Below the pieces are notes generated by a model. The model was not told the DNA's origin. It searched no databases and saw only the letters and a list, made by a program, of their open reading frames with translations. The position numbers were made by a program, and so were the translations under genes. A DNA stretch of 64,000 nucleotides from Cephalotus follicularis (Eukaryota; Streptophyta; Magnoliopsida; Oxalidales; Cephalotaceae), in assembly GCA_001972305.1 (NCBI GenBank), contig BDDD01001797.1:62001-126000 (forward strand). The letters are read 5' to 3'. Of the stretch, positions 1 through 12,831 are shown one piece after another. Position 1 is the stretch's first letter. Every line of letters starts with the position of its first letter.

Positions 1-180
1 TCCTTTACGCTATTGTCTATGATGGTGTTTAGGGTTTGAGTGCAGTCAAGCACTATGTACATAGCTCCAACCTCCTCGATATACTATTGTCTATGATGGG
101 AAGCCGGGCGAGACTGTCCCCAGGTCCTACCTGGATCTCCTTTACGCTATTATCTATGATGGTGTTTAGGGTTTGAGTAT
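1..180 (+). repeat. Direct repeat inside the gypsy LTR, period about 137 bp
   Basis: Positions 1-43 and 138-180 are nearly identical (begin TCCTTTACGCTATT, end GGTTTGAGT), and a shorter third match (CTATTGTCTATGATGG) lies at about 83-98. The array is cut by the window edge. A second small pair, AGCAGGCTTC(A/G)GCCTAGATC, lies near 339 and 401. Confidence 0.75.
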
Positions 181-1649
181 AGCAGAGCTAAGTTGCCAAA
201 GTAGAGATTAGAGCCTTTCAGTAAGTCTTCTAGAGGAGGACTTTGTCCTCGGCAGTCATGCCATCATCCCAGATAAGTAAGTAAAGCAAAGAATAGCAAG
301 CAAAGAAGGGAACCATGGGTTCTCGGCAGTTACTGCCAAGCAGGCTTCAGCCTAGATCAGCTCAGTGCCACTATAAGTTGGCAACTATATTATGTAATCA
401 GCAGGCTTCGGCCTAGATCAGCATAGCAAAGAAATGTCAGTTCCTAGCTTAGTTGTTCTCCTTGGGTGTTTAGTTGGGAAGGACCCTAGTTCTTCTTTTC
501 AGTTATCTTCTTTTAATCAGTTGTACTCTTGAGTTTATTTCAGCTTTTATGAATGTTCTAGAACCAGCTAAGCAGACAAAATAGTAAGTTTTCTCTCAAG
601 TACTTTGAGCGTTTCTTCATTGTATGCCATGAGATATGCTTTGTATACAGCCTTTTCCCCGGTTGGGATAGTTTTTCATGCTCATGGTAAGCTTTCTTTC
701 AGCACATTCATTTTTAAGAATGTACTAGAGGATGTTTCATTCTCATTCACTTAGTCAGTTGGACTAATCCCCTCACAGACTGTTTTGCAGACTAGCCAGC
801 CATAGGAGACCCTCTAGCCCAGCAGTAGATAGCTAAGCAAGGTAGTTTTGAGCTCAGCACCTTGGAACGTCAGCTTGGACGTTAGCATTGCATAACAAGG
901 GGAATTCCTTGGGTTCTGTTACCCTTCTTTTGTAGTAGTGTAGCTGAGAGTTTACCTTTTGTATAGACAGTAAGCTTTGTTGTTCTTTTGCCTGCCAGGG
1001 AAGGCAGTGTATGTATGTCAGGGAACAAGATATGTAATGGTTTTATGCTTTCAAGATATGTTATGGATGTTTTGAGTTGACAGATGTGTTTATCATGTGT
1101 TTTCATGCACTTTTCATGTTTTGAGTTTTGTGATCCCAGGCCTGGTAGGGGAGCTAGAGAGTTCCCAGGCTAGTATAGCGGAGATGAGCTTAGCGGGGGA
1201 GAATAGTTAAGGCTAAGGTGGGTGTCTTAAGTTTTTGGAGTTTTACCCGTGGAGGTAGGCTGTCCCCGGGTAAGGTTGATCTTTGGAGTATGACCCCCGA
1301 GAAGGAGTCCTCGGGTAGATGCCAGGGAAGGCTGGTTAGAAGAAGGCCCGGGACGGGAATTAGTTTTTGAATAGTGTTTGAGTGATGCGGTGCGTTTTGG
1401 AGCCTTGGTTAAGTAAAGCTTTGGGCTTAAGTGATACGGCGCGTTTGGAGCTTTGGTTTTAAGTTGAGCTTTGGGCACAAGCAGAAGAGCAGTTGGATCC
1501 TCTGCCTTGGCTACCCTGTCAGCTACGCGCCAAGCCCAGCCCAGGCTTTCTCCTCGGGCAGTTTCCATTTAAAAGGGTTGTTGGCAAGAGGAGCGCCATC
1601 CCTGACAGGACACGTGTCCCAAAGAGTTAGCGGGAACGTGGTCCTGACA
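1..1649 (+). mobile_element. Ty3/gypsy-type LTR, right-hand part (left end outside window)
   Basis: The segment ends in CCTGACA at 1649, exactly where sequence matching the other Copia-B-type LTRs resumes (compare 49837 and 15796), so it is inserted in the 5' LTR of Copia-B. Around 750-800 it has the motif CACTTAGTCAGTTGGACTAA, seen in reverse complement near 7145-7170 inside the Gypsy-1 LTR. The block around 80-180 resembles the reverse complement of 8330-8420. It is therefore probably a relative of Gypsy-1 in + orientation. There is no coding capacity. Whether it is a solo LTR or the 3' LTR of a full element cannot be told, because its start and left TSD are missing. Confidence 0.7.
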
Positions 1650-3979
1650 TTCCGCCTTCCCCAACACTAGCCATATGCTGGCTAAAGGGTTGTCTTTGGG
1701 CCTTGTGGGAGCTGCATTGAGATGTATGGGCGAGTGCGCAAGATAGAATCATCACACATATGTTGAGGGTCATAGGCTCTATAACATCTATGACCGTTGA
1801 AGACTTAAAGTCCTGGCCAGGCACTTGGGAGATTGGAAACAAGTGGTTTCCTGGGATGTCTTCCGATAGTCTCAGTAAGTTCATAGAATTATAGTTATCA
1901 CGGCTTTACCTAGGGTTGACATTAATCCAAACCTTTGGCCGCGGTCGAAGTCGAGATGATGAAGGATACAAGACACATAAACCGATGAAAGTGAAGAAAG
2001 TACAGGTTATCCGACTAACGTATGATAGACGTGGAACTTCGGTCTATGGATCCGGGGGATGATTGGACATCACACTGTTAGATTAGGGTGTCCCTGCAAG
2101 CCACGAGTAGGCTGCAGACATATGTACTTTACATATGACACACTATTGAATCATACATTCTTAGTTCTGTTTATGCTTTATTGTGCACATTTAATAAAGA
2201 TTGGCAATTTGCTATATGTATTATCCCATACTATCTCTACGGATCAGTTTATCACCATGTCAACTGAATACACATATGTCACACTGTCCATAGAGGGTTG
2301 GATCTCGTGCCTGATAGGTTATAAGAATGAGATGCTTACTCCCTTGTGACAAAAGTTCAAAGTCATAGGTTCACTCTCTTAGGGAAATTGATGAACCGCA
2401 AAGACTTGCCGTGTTATGCTTACTCCGAATGGTAAAGGGGGATGGATTATCTCATTGCCATTTGGGTTTTACCCTAAAGCTAATACGGGGTGCGTGCAGA
2501 GGCATGACACTGAACCGACCCACCATAGGTTATCTATTTGAAGAGTTAACACCTCTGTCAATAGAGTTCCTATTGTCGCGGTAGTGCTTAGTTAAAGAGG
2601 ACTAGTTGATCATATGTGATTTACGTTGTATAGTTAGACCTGAGCGGCTGGCATACGTTGTGTAGTAACTGCTTGGCTTTGATTTCAGCCTTCCCCAATA
2701 CTAGCCACGTGCTGGCAAAAGGGTTGTCTTTGGGCCTTGTGGGAGCTGCATTGAGCTGTATGGGCGAGTTCGCAAGATGGGATCGTCACACCCGTGTTGA
2801 GGGTTATAGGCTCAATAACATATGTGACCGTTGAAGACTTAAAGTCCCGGCCGAGCACTGGGAGATTGGGAGTGAGAGGTTTCCGGGGATACATTAATCC
2901 AAACCCTAGTCTGCAGTTGGAGCCTAGATGATGAAGGATACGCGGCATGCAAACCGATAATAGTGATAAAGCACTGGGGAACCGGATAACGAATGTTAGA
3001 CATGGTACTTTCTGGTCCACGGATCTGGGGGTGATTATAGATTACACGGGAGCTATTAGCTGGATAGTCGTACCAGAACTTTGGGATGTTTTGGGAAATT
3101 TATCATCGTACCAGAAATCCATGGGGCTTTCGGGTCCCACCTGATTATTGAAAAAATGACGCATCCTGCACACATGCTCGCTTGGTGGTAAATCTAGTTT
3201 TTAACTAGTATATATTATTTTGACATTAGTTGTTTGTTTTTTATTCCACTAATTGTCATCTTGATATATAAGGAGATTTTTAGTGGGAGCATGTTTAATT
3301 TTATTATTAAAAATGTGAGAGACATTTTTATCAAATTAAAAAGAGAGAAACTTATTTAAAAATTGAAAGAGAATTTTTAAATGATAAAAGGAGAAATTTT
3401 TGCATTATTCATTAATGCTTATTACAACCAAAATGCACGGCTTCGTGCGAATGGGCGAGAGAGAGAGGTTGAGCACTCTATGCGGGCTCAGTGCCCAAGG
3501 CCCGCTACCTAGCCTGAGATGCCGCAGCACGAGGCGTCGGTGGCCTAGGAAAGGAGGCGACATTCATCCACCGTAGGTCTCCTTCTCTCTTTCTCCCGTT
3601 TTCTACTTCTTTCTCTCCCTCACGGCAGTTGCCATTTTTTCCTGTTCTTGATCCTGACGTCTCTTCCACTGCCGATGATCACTTTGGGTGGATCCAATCA
3701 ATGGATCTATCTATTTTGATCTTAGTTTAGCATTTTCCCGTGCATTTTGGCCGGTGTTTGTGCGTTGTGAGTCAACTCGGTGAATTGACGCGTCAGCCAC
3801 TGTGACTTGGCGTTCCGCTCCGAGTCACGACGAGTCTTGCATGCTAGTGCTTAGATCGGGGCTTCTATGGCGCGGGGCTCAAGTGGCCTGCCCTGGTTTA
3901 GTTGCGCTAGTTGACTCAGTGAGTCAGACTCGCCGATTCGCTGTGACTACCCATTCCATGGGGAGTCGCAGCGGGTCTT

Positions 3980-4269
3980 TGTCACACCCGTTTCCTACCG
4001 AGACGGATGCGACAATCACGTGGCAAGCCTCCTTTCGGAAACCACCACATGATATCTTAAAACCTGAAATTTCTTTAAAACAATTTCTTCAAACCACAAG
4101 TTAAGCTTTTTCCAAAAACTTGAAAAGTTTTCTAACTCTTAAAATTTTACGAAAATTGGGCATGTAGTATTCGTTTATCGGACTATGCCCCCTGTAAAGA
4201 AAAACACGTATTATAAACGGGCTCAGCCCTCAGCAAAACACACTCGTAAATGTGACACGGGGTGTCACA
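3980..4269 (-). mobile_element. 3' LTR of Gypsy-1, short (290 bp) form
   Basis: It has both LTR termini and matches about 250 bp of one end of the long LTR (6590-6854) plus the last about 35 bp of the other end (10770-10802). About 3.9 kb is missing between them. The junction lies at AAAACACACTC/GTAAATG, with a few bases of microhomology. It keeps the block GAGGGCTGAGCCC (on -), which can form a small hairpin and is also present in the element at 30651-31688. Confidence 0.85.
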
Positions 4270-6589
4270 ATCTCCCCCCCTTAAAAAAATTTTGTCCTCA
4301 AAATTTTCTCACATCACATGATGAAGAAAACTGAGTAATGTCTACACATTTCTTCCATAGTCTCCCAAGAAGTATCTATCACATGATCCCTCTAAAAGAA
4401 CTGATCTTGTATGTTATGGATATGTACTGGTACTCTCTCAACATCAATACATGGAAGCTATCATGGATGCATTCCAGGTCTATAGATGAGTTGGTTATGG
4501 CCATGTCTTGCCTGTTTCTGTGGGCGTCCTGCGACAAAGCTCGTCTATCATGGATCTATACCGATACTTCGTCATCACTAATAGAAATCATATGTGACAA
4601 ATCAATAAGTACCATTCTCACCTAAGCACGCCTATCTTCAGAATTTCGATGGAATCCGATACATTATTGCTGGTATGAACGCACATAAACGGTATAGATC
4701 GTAGGTTATATGAATTGACAAAAATGTGTCATTTGACTAGATCATTCCAGCATGACTTATATCGCATTTTCCTTTAGCTATGTCCGTGCCGGTAACATAG
4801 TGAAGTCCATCGCAACATGCTGCCATATGACGTCAAAAACCACAAGAGCCACCCATTCAAGCCAATAGGAACGTTTGTAGGGTCAACGAGGTATATGATC
4901 ATCATACGTGTCGAGCGACAAACACTAGGACAGCGAATATGGAACGAAGTCCTACGTTCATTTGATATTCCGTATCCAACTGCACGAGAAAAGTCTAGTA
5001 GCCCATAACACGTCGAATGAGCAACGCATACTTGAGACACATACTATATGATCAGCCAACACCTGAAAAGGCATCAGGCAAAAATCTTCTGAGGAACATT
5101 GGTATTTCGTTTCATAGATATGCAACACATGATCACAAACGCAAGCATACATAGAAGAACATGCATATAAATACGCAGACATCTCATGCAAGCATCACAT
5201 TATGCGTTCACAATCGTGAAGTAAGTAGCAAGAAGTGCACAAATAGCATGCGTACGAACTCTTCGTGTGGACAACGAATGCATCGTCTGCATAAAACGCA
5301 CACGAGCACACATCAAGATGCACACGCAACAGCCAAGCTCATAACAATTTGTATCAATAGCACAAGGGTACCACAATCATAGCATACACTTTCGCTAGAG
5401 AATATAGAGTAGCTGTAATAGCTTGAAGTTTCGCGGTTGTACCACATTGAGTTGCTGGTATGTTGAACATCTCATTATCAGAACTACGGTATTCCTCTTC
5501 ATGTTGTTATACCAGAAGTGCTCCCTCCAGCAATGACACACTTGGTACTATTAGGTTCTATTGCGGAAAAATGATTTATGGTCTTCACCAGGACTTACAA
5601 TTGACGGCTTCATTAAGCGACGGACATAACCTGTCCTCATACATCAGCGTTCCGTCATTTCGAAGCGAGTAATCAGTGCGGTTACAATTCTTTCACCGAG
5701 CATCGCTGATACGGTCCTGCAATATCGGTCTCTCCCGAAGAGTAGACGATAGAGCTCCCATGCATAAGGATAATAAGATCACGTGCAATGATTTGAGTAA
5801 CTCATCTAAAGATAAGCCAGAGAAGTAGACAACTTCTTACTCAAAGCATCTGTAATCACGTTTGCCTTGGGTATTTGTTAACGTAATCGTAATCTTTAAT
5901 CATCTCCACGCAGCTCAGCTCGAGGCTCGAATCCCTGTCGATAAGGATCTGCATAGGGCCGACATTCATCCTCAATAGATGAGGTCATCTAGATATAGCC
6001 CTTATAAGCTAAATCCTTCATTGTACTCCGCTAACGTTTCCACCAAGTACTTAAGCAAAAAAGTACCATACTGGTTGCCTGAACCTCTTCTGACAATTCA
6101 TCACTGTCAACGATTCGTCACCGCGAAGCAACACTGGATCATATGCAAGGACCATAGAGTAGTTCATCTAATGCATCATGAACATCGTGCTCTAATAACT
6201 TATAAAGTCTAGAATAACCAGGCTACGGCCCGCTGGAACTTTGGCTTGGACTCATCAATTAATCAAGGGTTAGAGGGAAGGTAACGTCCTCACGGCTAAC
6301 TCGGTCGCTACCAAAACAGAGATAACATCTTAAAGTACCTCCGATCTTAATACCTCTAGCTTTACATCTTATCAGGCTCTACATGAGCCGTCTATTAGGT
6401 AAACTTAAAATATCTTACTATTTATGTCCACAGCGGGACCATCTTACCGACCACGGGGCATGCTACCTTGCACATGACATGCAATGCATGATATGCATGA
6501 GTTTAAAAAACTTAAAACCACTTTTGAAAAAAAAAACAATTTACGATATAAGTCCAGAGAATCTAAAACCAAAAGCTATGATACCAAAA
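4270..6589 (-). pseudogene. Internal region of Gypsy-1: degraded, no intact domain
   Basis: No open frame longer than about 100 codons carries a recognisable motif on either strand. Directly inside the polypurine tract (about 4340-4420) the sequence resembles, at DNA level, the chromodomain end of Gypsy-2 pol (34430-34520, for example TCTCCCAAGAAG against GCTCCCAAGTAG). It is therefore probably a heavily mutated and deleted pol region of a chromodomain gypsy element. The rest of this 2.3 kb could not be assigned. Confidence 0.45.
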
Positions 6590-9500
6590 TGTCACACCCG
6601 TTTCCTACCGAGACGGATGCGACAATCACGTGGCAAGCCTCCTTTCGGAAACCACCACATGATATCTTAAAACCTGAAATTTCTTTAAAACAATTTCTTC
6701 AAACCACAAGTTAAGCTTTTTCCAAAAACTTACAAAATTTTCTAACTCTTAAAATTTTACGAAAATCGGGCATGTAGTATCCGTTTATCGGACTATGCCC
6801 CCTGTAAAGAAAAACACATTTTATAAATGGGCTCAGCCCTCAGCAAAACACACTCCCGAATGAGGAATCAAGAGTTTAAACTAATAAACATGCATGGGTT
6901 GGGCTCTGCCTCAACCATATCAGCAAGCATAAATCATAATTATATTGGGCTCTGACCTTTTAAAACCAAACCATAAGGAAAAACATATATTTAAAAACAT
7001 ATATAATGCATAATTAAAGTGCTGATGTAGTGAAGCTATGCATGTGTTGAAATCTTGGTAGCATGCCCTACCTCCGTGGTCAAACATCTACAGCAACAAA
7101 CTAGCAATCATCATGTCTCTATCTGGAAGGGAAAGAAAAATGAGGGGGTTAGTCCAAATGACTAAGTGAGTAGAAACAACAAATACATCTCCCATTACTA
7201 TGTATCAAATAAAATGAGAAATAATATAAGCTCAAAGTAAAATACAAAGTAAATCTACGGTAAGAATGAAATCAAGAATCACAAAGGAAATCAAGATCCA
7301 AAGGGATAGTCAAAATCAACAGAAGATGTCAAGATCCAAGAATTCATGACCCATAAAAGGATATCGAGATCACAAAGAAATATCGAGATCCTCGAAGGAT
7401 ATCAAGTTCCACAAACGTTAACTCACAAAAAGGAATCAAGATACGCAAGTATAAACGAAATCCGAGAAGGAAGTCTCGATACTAAACAATTAGCTCCACA
7501 ATATAAACATAAGTCAAGAAATGATAACAAGATCCACAGAAGAAATCAAGATCATCTCAAAGCTCAAGACTCACGAGTACAATAAAAGCAGAGTACATAA
7601 AGTATCAAGAATCAAGGATGTGATCAAGAATATAAACTCATGCTGATAGAATCAATAAATGAAAGAAATGAAAGATCATCATGGCTCCATAAAATAACGC
7701 TCAAACTCATCAATGCAATAACGTAAGAATCCAGGAAACAATCTCAATGATCAAGTCAATACTCTACAATACAATGGTTTCACAATGAATTAACCAAGGA
7801 CTCATCAAGAAAGTCCACTGAACAAATATCATAATGAAGGCAATAATCAAATATATGAGTCACAATAATATCGAGTGTCGGGATATCAAATATTAATGAT
7901 ATGATCATAACTCAAATGACAGTATCCATATCAAAATGTAATATGTGCCCAAAGAATCATAAACATATAAGAGGATGCTGGTACCTATCATGTCACTGTC
8001 TCATATCCCCACCAAATCACATGGCGTCATATCATATCCCTGCCAAATCACATGGCGTCACATCATAACCGTTGTAGCAATAATATCAGGCCAATAGGCT
8101 ACAGGATGTGTACATCATCCTTCATACACCGGTGCAGAGTGCCTATGGTAAGCATAACATCCAAACCTTGCACGAGGGGCCGGCATATACTGCACGGACC
8201 CTAGCCCTCGCCGAGAAAACCCGCACGCACACTCAACCTCATCTGAGGGACCCGCGTGCAATATATATCAACACCCAAACACAGTCCAATAGGAGGGTAA
8301 TGGAGCAGCTCTGTTACACTCACACTCAGCATACCATCATAGACAATAGTATGCCGCAGATCCAGGTATGGAACCTAGGGGCAGTTTCCACATAACACCC
8401 CATCATAGACCAAGGGGCCTGCTAAGTACAGTTTAGCGTTAAACATATACCACTCCTTGGACCGGTAATACATATCCATAATCCCGGTACCCAGCATCAG
8501 AATATAACATAGTATAATCATATAACAAGTCACAATGTCACAAGTGTGAGAAGGTGACCAAGTCACCCAGATCATCGAGCAAATAACCGCTCGGAATCAC
8601 ATCACAATCATGAATACGTTAGCAAAAGACAACTGGGATACAAATCCCAACCAAGATCACATATCATAAGAAAATAGGGCACATATGAAAACAACAGGAC
8701 TCCAAATAATGAAGAAGTGAATATCTCAATGAATCAACATATCGAGTGCGGAAATCAATACAAATCAACAAATCCGATTATCATGAGCCATCTCAAAACA
8801 GAACCATAAAAGGGTACAAACATCATCAAGAATAACAAGCACAAGGAAAGTCAAAGAAGGGAAATGTCCATTAACAACAAGGTTGTGCAAAGGCACATGG
8901 CCACATGACAACCATTTCTTACAAAAGATAGGAATTTCTCAACGGTACCAACAACGAAGCTCAATTTTAACAATACAGAAATAGAATGAGTATAGAAATA
9001 GCGAAGAAGCAAATATCTATCCGTGGAAGCCAAGCGGATATAATAGTAGAGTCATATGAATGTACAACTTATAACGTCTCATACCAATCAGAAAGTTCAA
9101 TGAAAATACCAATAAAGGATCCGAAGTAAACGATTATGGACTCAATTACATATTGGACAATCAACAAGTCATTTTAGGGTTCAGTCGAGAATGTCAATAA
9201 AGGATTCCAAGAAACAATAATGGAATCATCATATAACAAGTCATATCACATGGAGGAATCACACAACAAGGCCTATCAACAAGCCAGATGAATCACAAAC
9301 GTAAGAATAACAATAAGGATACATATCCATCATCAAGAATAACATGAATAGTAAGATAAGGGAAGGAGATGTTCTACTCATCGTTTTACAGCATATCTAT
9401 CACCGAATTACTGGAATTGTTTGTCCCAGACTAGCCCCTCAAGCTCTGGATTAGATATAGAATCTCCGTCTACAAAGCCATTGAATTAATGTCTCATTAA

Positions 9501-10802
9501 TACCACTTTCTATGCCTAATCATATAGGAAGCATACAATACATGTGTGAAATGTCATACGCCTCTACACGTCACTTTTACTTGATTATTTAACTTTATAA
9601 CTTATAATCCACCACATCAGTAACTTGTTAAACCATATTTACCATCTATGTCACTTATTCTTGCCGAAATGCATGCAAGAAAATGGTTGTATTAATCCAT
9701 ATGCCTTACACTCTTAAGTCTAACAATATTTTCCTGTTTCTCAATTGTTATTATACTTCAACAAACGTCTCTATTTCTTAGGAGGATTCCAACTTTTAAC
9801 ACCCGTGCAACTCACATTTTTCACTAATTACTACCCATAATTAATCTACTACACAATTCAATGCTTTCACCATTGCATATTATCATTCAAATTCACAATT
9901 ACATTACAGACTCTAACATCCTTAAACACCTTCAATTCTCTAGCTACACATGACCATGTCAACTAATTTAACAGGAAATAGCAAGGAGAACTCACGAATT
10001 AGGTAGACAACTGCCCTGAAGAAACCATACATCGCCAGAAATCTGCCAAACTCCGACCAGGTTCTAGCAGCCTCCAACTGCTCCAATCAACACATTTGTG
10101 CTCATGACTCACCATAACTCACCCCCAACAGCCATGCCACTGCTCAACCCGTGCCAAACTCACTGGGTCAACTCAGTTGTCCAACCAACGCCAAAACTGC
10201 CGAAAAATGCCCAAGCTGAGGTCAAAATAGGCAAAGACAAGAAGATTAGCTCCCTATATGGCCACAAATGGTGGTGGAAACGCACGGCCAATGGCCGTTC
10301 GGCTCAAAAGAGAAGAAAAAAATAGAGGAAAATGGAGGAAGAAGGAGAAGAGGAGTACCTAGCAGTGGAGCTCGTCGTTTCTCCCTTTCCCTGGTACCGG
10401 TGCCTTCGTCTTCTCCGGCGCCATTCTCCCTCTGTTTCTCTCCCGCTTTCTCTGCTCTCTCTTTCTCTCTATCGGCCGGAGGCGCACGGGTTGCTGGCGA
10501 ACGGCCGGCACAGCGCCATGGCACTGCTTCCTCTCCCTCTCCTTTGCGTTTTCCCGGCGTCTCTCCCTCTCTCTCACGTTATCTCTACGTCTTCTTCATT
10601 CTCGGGCGCATGGCGCCCGAGTCCCCCCTTTTTTTTAATTTTTTTTTCTGGCGCGTCTAGCACCTTCTAGACGCGCCAGACCTCTTCTTTTTTTTTTAAA
10701 TAATAAAATAATTATATATATTTATAATAACCACATTAATAATAATTAATAGGCTCCCATCTTATGTAAAACAGTCTCGTAAATGTGACACGGGGTATCA
10801 CA
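6590..10802 (-). mobile_element. 5' LTR of Gypsy-1, long (4.2 kb) form
   Basis: It is bounded by the same termini as the short LTR. It contains A-rich ATCAAGATCC-type degenerate words at about 7250-7600, a CATCATAGAC block near 8330-8410 shared with the gypsy LTR at 1-180, and a C/T-rich stretch at 10380-10600. Two GC-rich perfect hairpins lie near its 5' end (right side). Apparent frames inside it carry no known motif and are taken as chance. Confidence 0.8.
10601..10680. repeat. Two adjacent perfect inverted repeats in the Gypsy-1 LTR
   Basis: CTCGGGCGC (10601-10609) pairs with GCGCCCGAG (10613-10621) over a 3-nt loop. TCTGGCGCGTCTAG (10647-10660) pairs with CTAGACGCGCCAGA (10667-10680) over a 6-nt loop. 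Both stems are perfect and GC-rich in an otherwise AT-rich setting, and runs of T flank the second. They sit about 120-200 nt inside the sense 5' end of the LTR, in U3. Their role is unknown. Confidence 0.85.
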
Positions 10803-12816
10803 GTCTCTGCCATAGTTCTGAAGATCGGGCGTTTTGGAGACTGGATATGGCACGGCTAGTCCATGGGGTGTCGGATCGGAACTCACTGAGTCAAACTCAG
10901 TGAGTCATTGTCGTTCCCAGCTACGTCCGAGGGATTCACGACGCTTCTCGTTGGGTCTCCTCCACCAGTGGGTAGATCTGCGCATCTGGAGTTCGTTGGT
11001 GTCTTGATCGGTCCCTAGCGGGTTGGCTAGATTCTGAGCAGCGGGTCCGACGACGGGCAGTGGGTCTGGTGATGGGCGGTGGCTACTTCAAAGCTTGTAG
11101 CGGCAAAGTGGTGGAACCTCCAACGTTGGTATGGTCGCTTCCCTTATGCTTTTATGTTTACTGATGTGTGTTCGGTTTATTTTTATGTGCATGCTTGATA
11201 TTTGTTTTGGTTCGATTGTTAATTAAACGATGATCCTAGGCTTATATATTTGGTACTAAGATGTTAGTGTGAACCTTCACTTGCTGTCTTGGTGTTTTTG
11301 AAAAATTAAAATTATACACACCAACGTCCTAGGACCAAATTGACCAGCAACCCTTGCCAGGTTTCCAACACACACGGGGGCTATTTAGATAGTCGAAAGA
11401 CTACTGGGATTGTCATACCAGAACTTTGGGATGTTCTGGGAAATATATCATTGTACCGGAACCCAACCTGACTTTTGGGTCCCGCCTGATTTTGGAACAG
11501 GTTGACGTGTGAGGGTCACATGTCATTTAGTGAGTGGTTAACATCTAAGTGAGATGTTACTTTGCTAGTTAACATTTTATTTGCTGAACATATATCATTT
11601 CTTTAGAAGTGAGTTGATGCATCACCATAATAGAATGTTACGTGCAAAAGATTATTTGTGAAACTTTAAGTGCATTGGGCATTTAATTAAAGAGAGAGCA
11701 AGTGGGCTTTGTAGCATTTTTGGGCATGGGATTTTTTTCCCTATATTGGCCGAAATTTGGGCTTTTGATGCCTTAATTTGGGCCTTAACATTGCCTTGTG
11801 AAATGATTAGCCCAAATGCAAAAACTAAGTTTACTATTATTGCCTTTTCAACCATTGAATTGTCTCTTGCATTTGGACCTTTGTGTCATGCCATTTTGTA
11901 TGAAGAATGGCCAGACATATGTGAAAAAATGGAGAGAAATTGATGAGTCACTAAAGCATAAGAGATGATTAAGTGGTAAGTCTTTGACTACTATTACATG
12001 TGAGTCATACTTAAGATATATTGAGTAAGCATGCTTAACACACTTCACTCATCATTCTCCAACTTCACCCCTTATGCTCTCTCTTCCTTCTCTTCTCCTT
12101 CTTGCCATGAGCTCCATTAATGGATAATGAAAGATCTTAAGGATCTTGAAGAGAAGAACACAAATAAGTTACCTCTTACCCTCCAAATTTCATAATAGGT
12201 GGAGACAAATTCCAAAATAGATTTTCTTTCTACTTGTTTTGGAGAATAGTTTAGGATCTTCAAGGCATCATTTCTTGCTTCCCAAAGCTTGTTGTCATGA
12301 GTTAGAGAAACATTTTATGTGAATTGATTCAATGCTTGGAGGAACACCAAATTTGTGGGCAAAGAATTAGGTAATGATTTGAATTCATCTCCTTAATATT
12401 TTGTGTCCCTTGCGATTATTTTGGGATGATGTTAGGCTTGGGTTTGAGGGTTGGGATTGCCATCCCAGCTATGACCTTTTCTTTCAGGTTTTGTTCCCTA
12501 GAAAACCCTAAGGGTTTCCTAGGGTTAGGGTTTGGGTTATGGACCATATGTATTAGGGTTATGGTGTGTTACCCTAATGCTATTTTTGGAGTGACCATTG
12601 CTAGGGTTTGTGTAACCCTAGCTCCACTCGCCCCTCACCTTGCTTGGAGATGTTTATAGGTTCGATTGATACCCTAATTAGAGATCCTAGGGCATTTTGG
12701 GACAATTATAGAGTTGGGATTTAGGGTATCCAAATGTTTCAAATCAAAAAGTTTTGAAAGTCACCCTAAACCCTAATTCTGGAAATCTTCCAACCCTTTT
12801 TTGAGACTTTCCAACA

Positions 12817-12831
12817 AGTGGTATCAGAGTG
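12817..12831 (+). other. Primer-binding site of Copia-B
   Basis: AGTGGTATCAGAGTG directly follows the LTR end CCAACA. TGGTATCAGAG is complementary to the 3' end of plant initiator-methionine tRNA, the usual copia primer. Confidence 0.9.

Larger units (their letters stand above)
3980..10802 (-). mobile_element. Gypsy-1: non-autonomous Ty3/gypsy-type element
   Basis: On the - strand the LTR begins TGTGA(T/C)ACCCCGTGTCAC and ends AACGGGTGTGACA. A primer site (TTTTGGTATCATAGC) follows the 5' LTR, near 6575-6589, and a polypurine tract (AAGGGGGGGAGATTG) precedes the 3' LTR, near 4270-4285. The flanks are GTCTT (3975-3979) and GTCTC (10803-10807), a TSD with one mismatch; the homologous uninterrupted sequence at 17133-17145 reads AGGTCTCTGCC. 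The two LTRs differ grossly in length (290 bp against 4213 bp). The internal region is only 2.3 kb with no intact domain. Confidence 0.85.
2076..11370 (+). mobile_element. Solo copia LTR A1, itself interrupted by Gypsy-1
   Basis: It starts TGTTAGATTAGGGTGTCCC and ends CCAGGTTTCCAACA, flanked by the perfect TSD CACAC (2071-2075 and 11371-11375). Without the nested element it is about 2.47 kb, matching the second copy at 15185-17695 (2511 bp) from end to end. The empty insertion site is preserved at about 50250, in the other Copia-B LTR, where the two flanks run together. No internal retrotransposon sequence remains, so it is a solo LTR left by LTR-LTR recombination. Its 5' half resembles the Copia-B LTR while the 3' half differs, so A and B are sister subfamilies. 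Confidence 0.88.
1650..12816 (+). mobile_element. 5' LTR of Copia-B, interrupted
   Basis: The outer parts 1650-2075 and 11371-12816 align in order with 49837-51660, the 3' LTR. The start of this LTR lies left of the gypsy LTR at 1-1649 and is not visible. The LTR is opened at 2075/11371 by a solo LTR. The 3' half contains a run of TAGGGTTTGGG-like words (12500-12560) that is part of the LTR and also present at 51350-51400. It ends CTTTCCAACA directly before the primer site. Confidence 0.8.

Noticed and set aside
7346..7600. Repeated ATCAAGATC and ATCGAGATC words as a CRISPR-like or satellite array
   Set aside because: The spacing is irregular, the words are degenerate and part of an AT-rich LTR, and there are no spacers of uniform length. 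The host is a plant.
10268..10670. Overlapping frames of 72-130 codons on both strands
   Set aside because: They lie in the C/T-rich part of the Gypsy-1 LTR, with low-complexity Ser/Leu/Pro or Arg/Glu translation in several frames at once, and carry no domain.
12490..12560. Runs of TAGGGTT and GGGTTTGGG suggesting interstitial telomere repeats (also 51350-51400 and 53160-53350)
   Set aside because: The words are irregular, occur at the same place in each Copia-B-type LTR, and never form a regular TTTAGGG array. They are LTR sequence.
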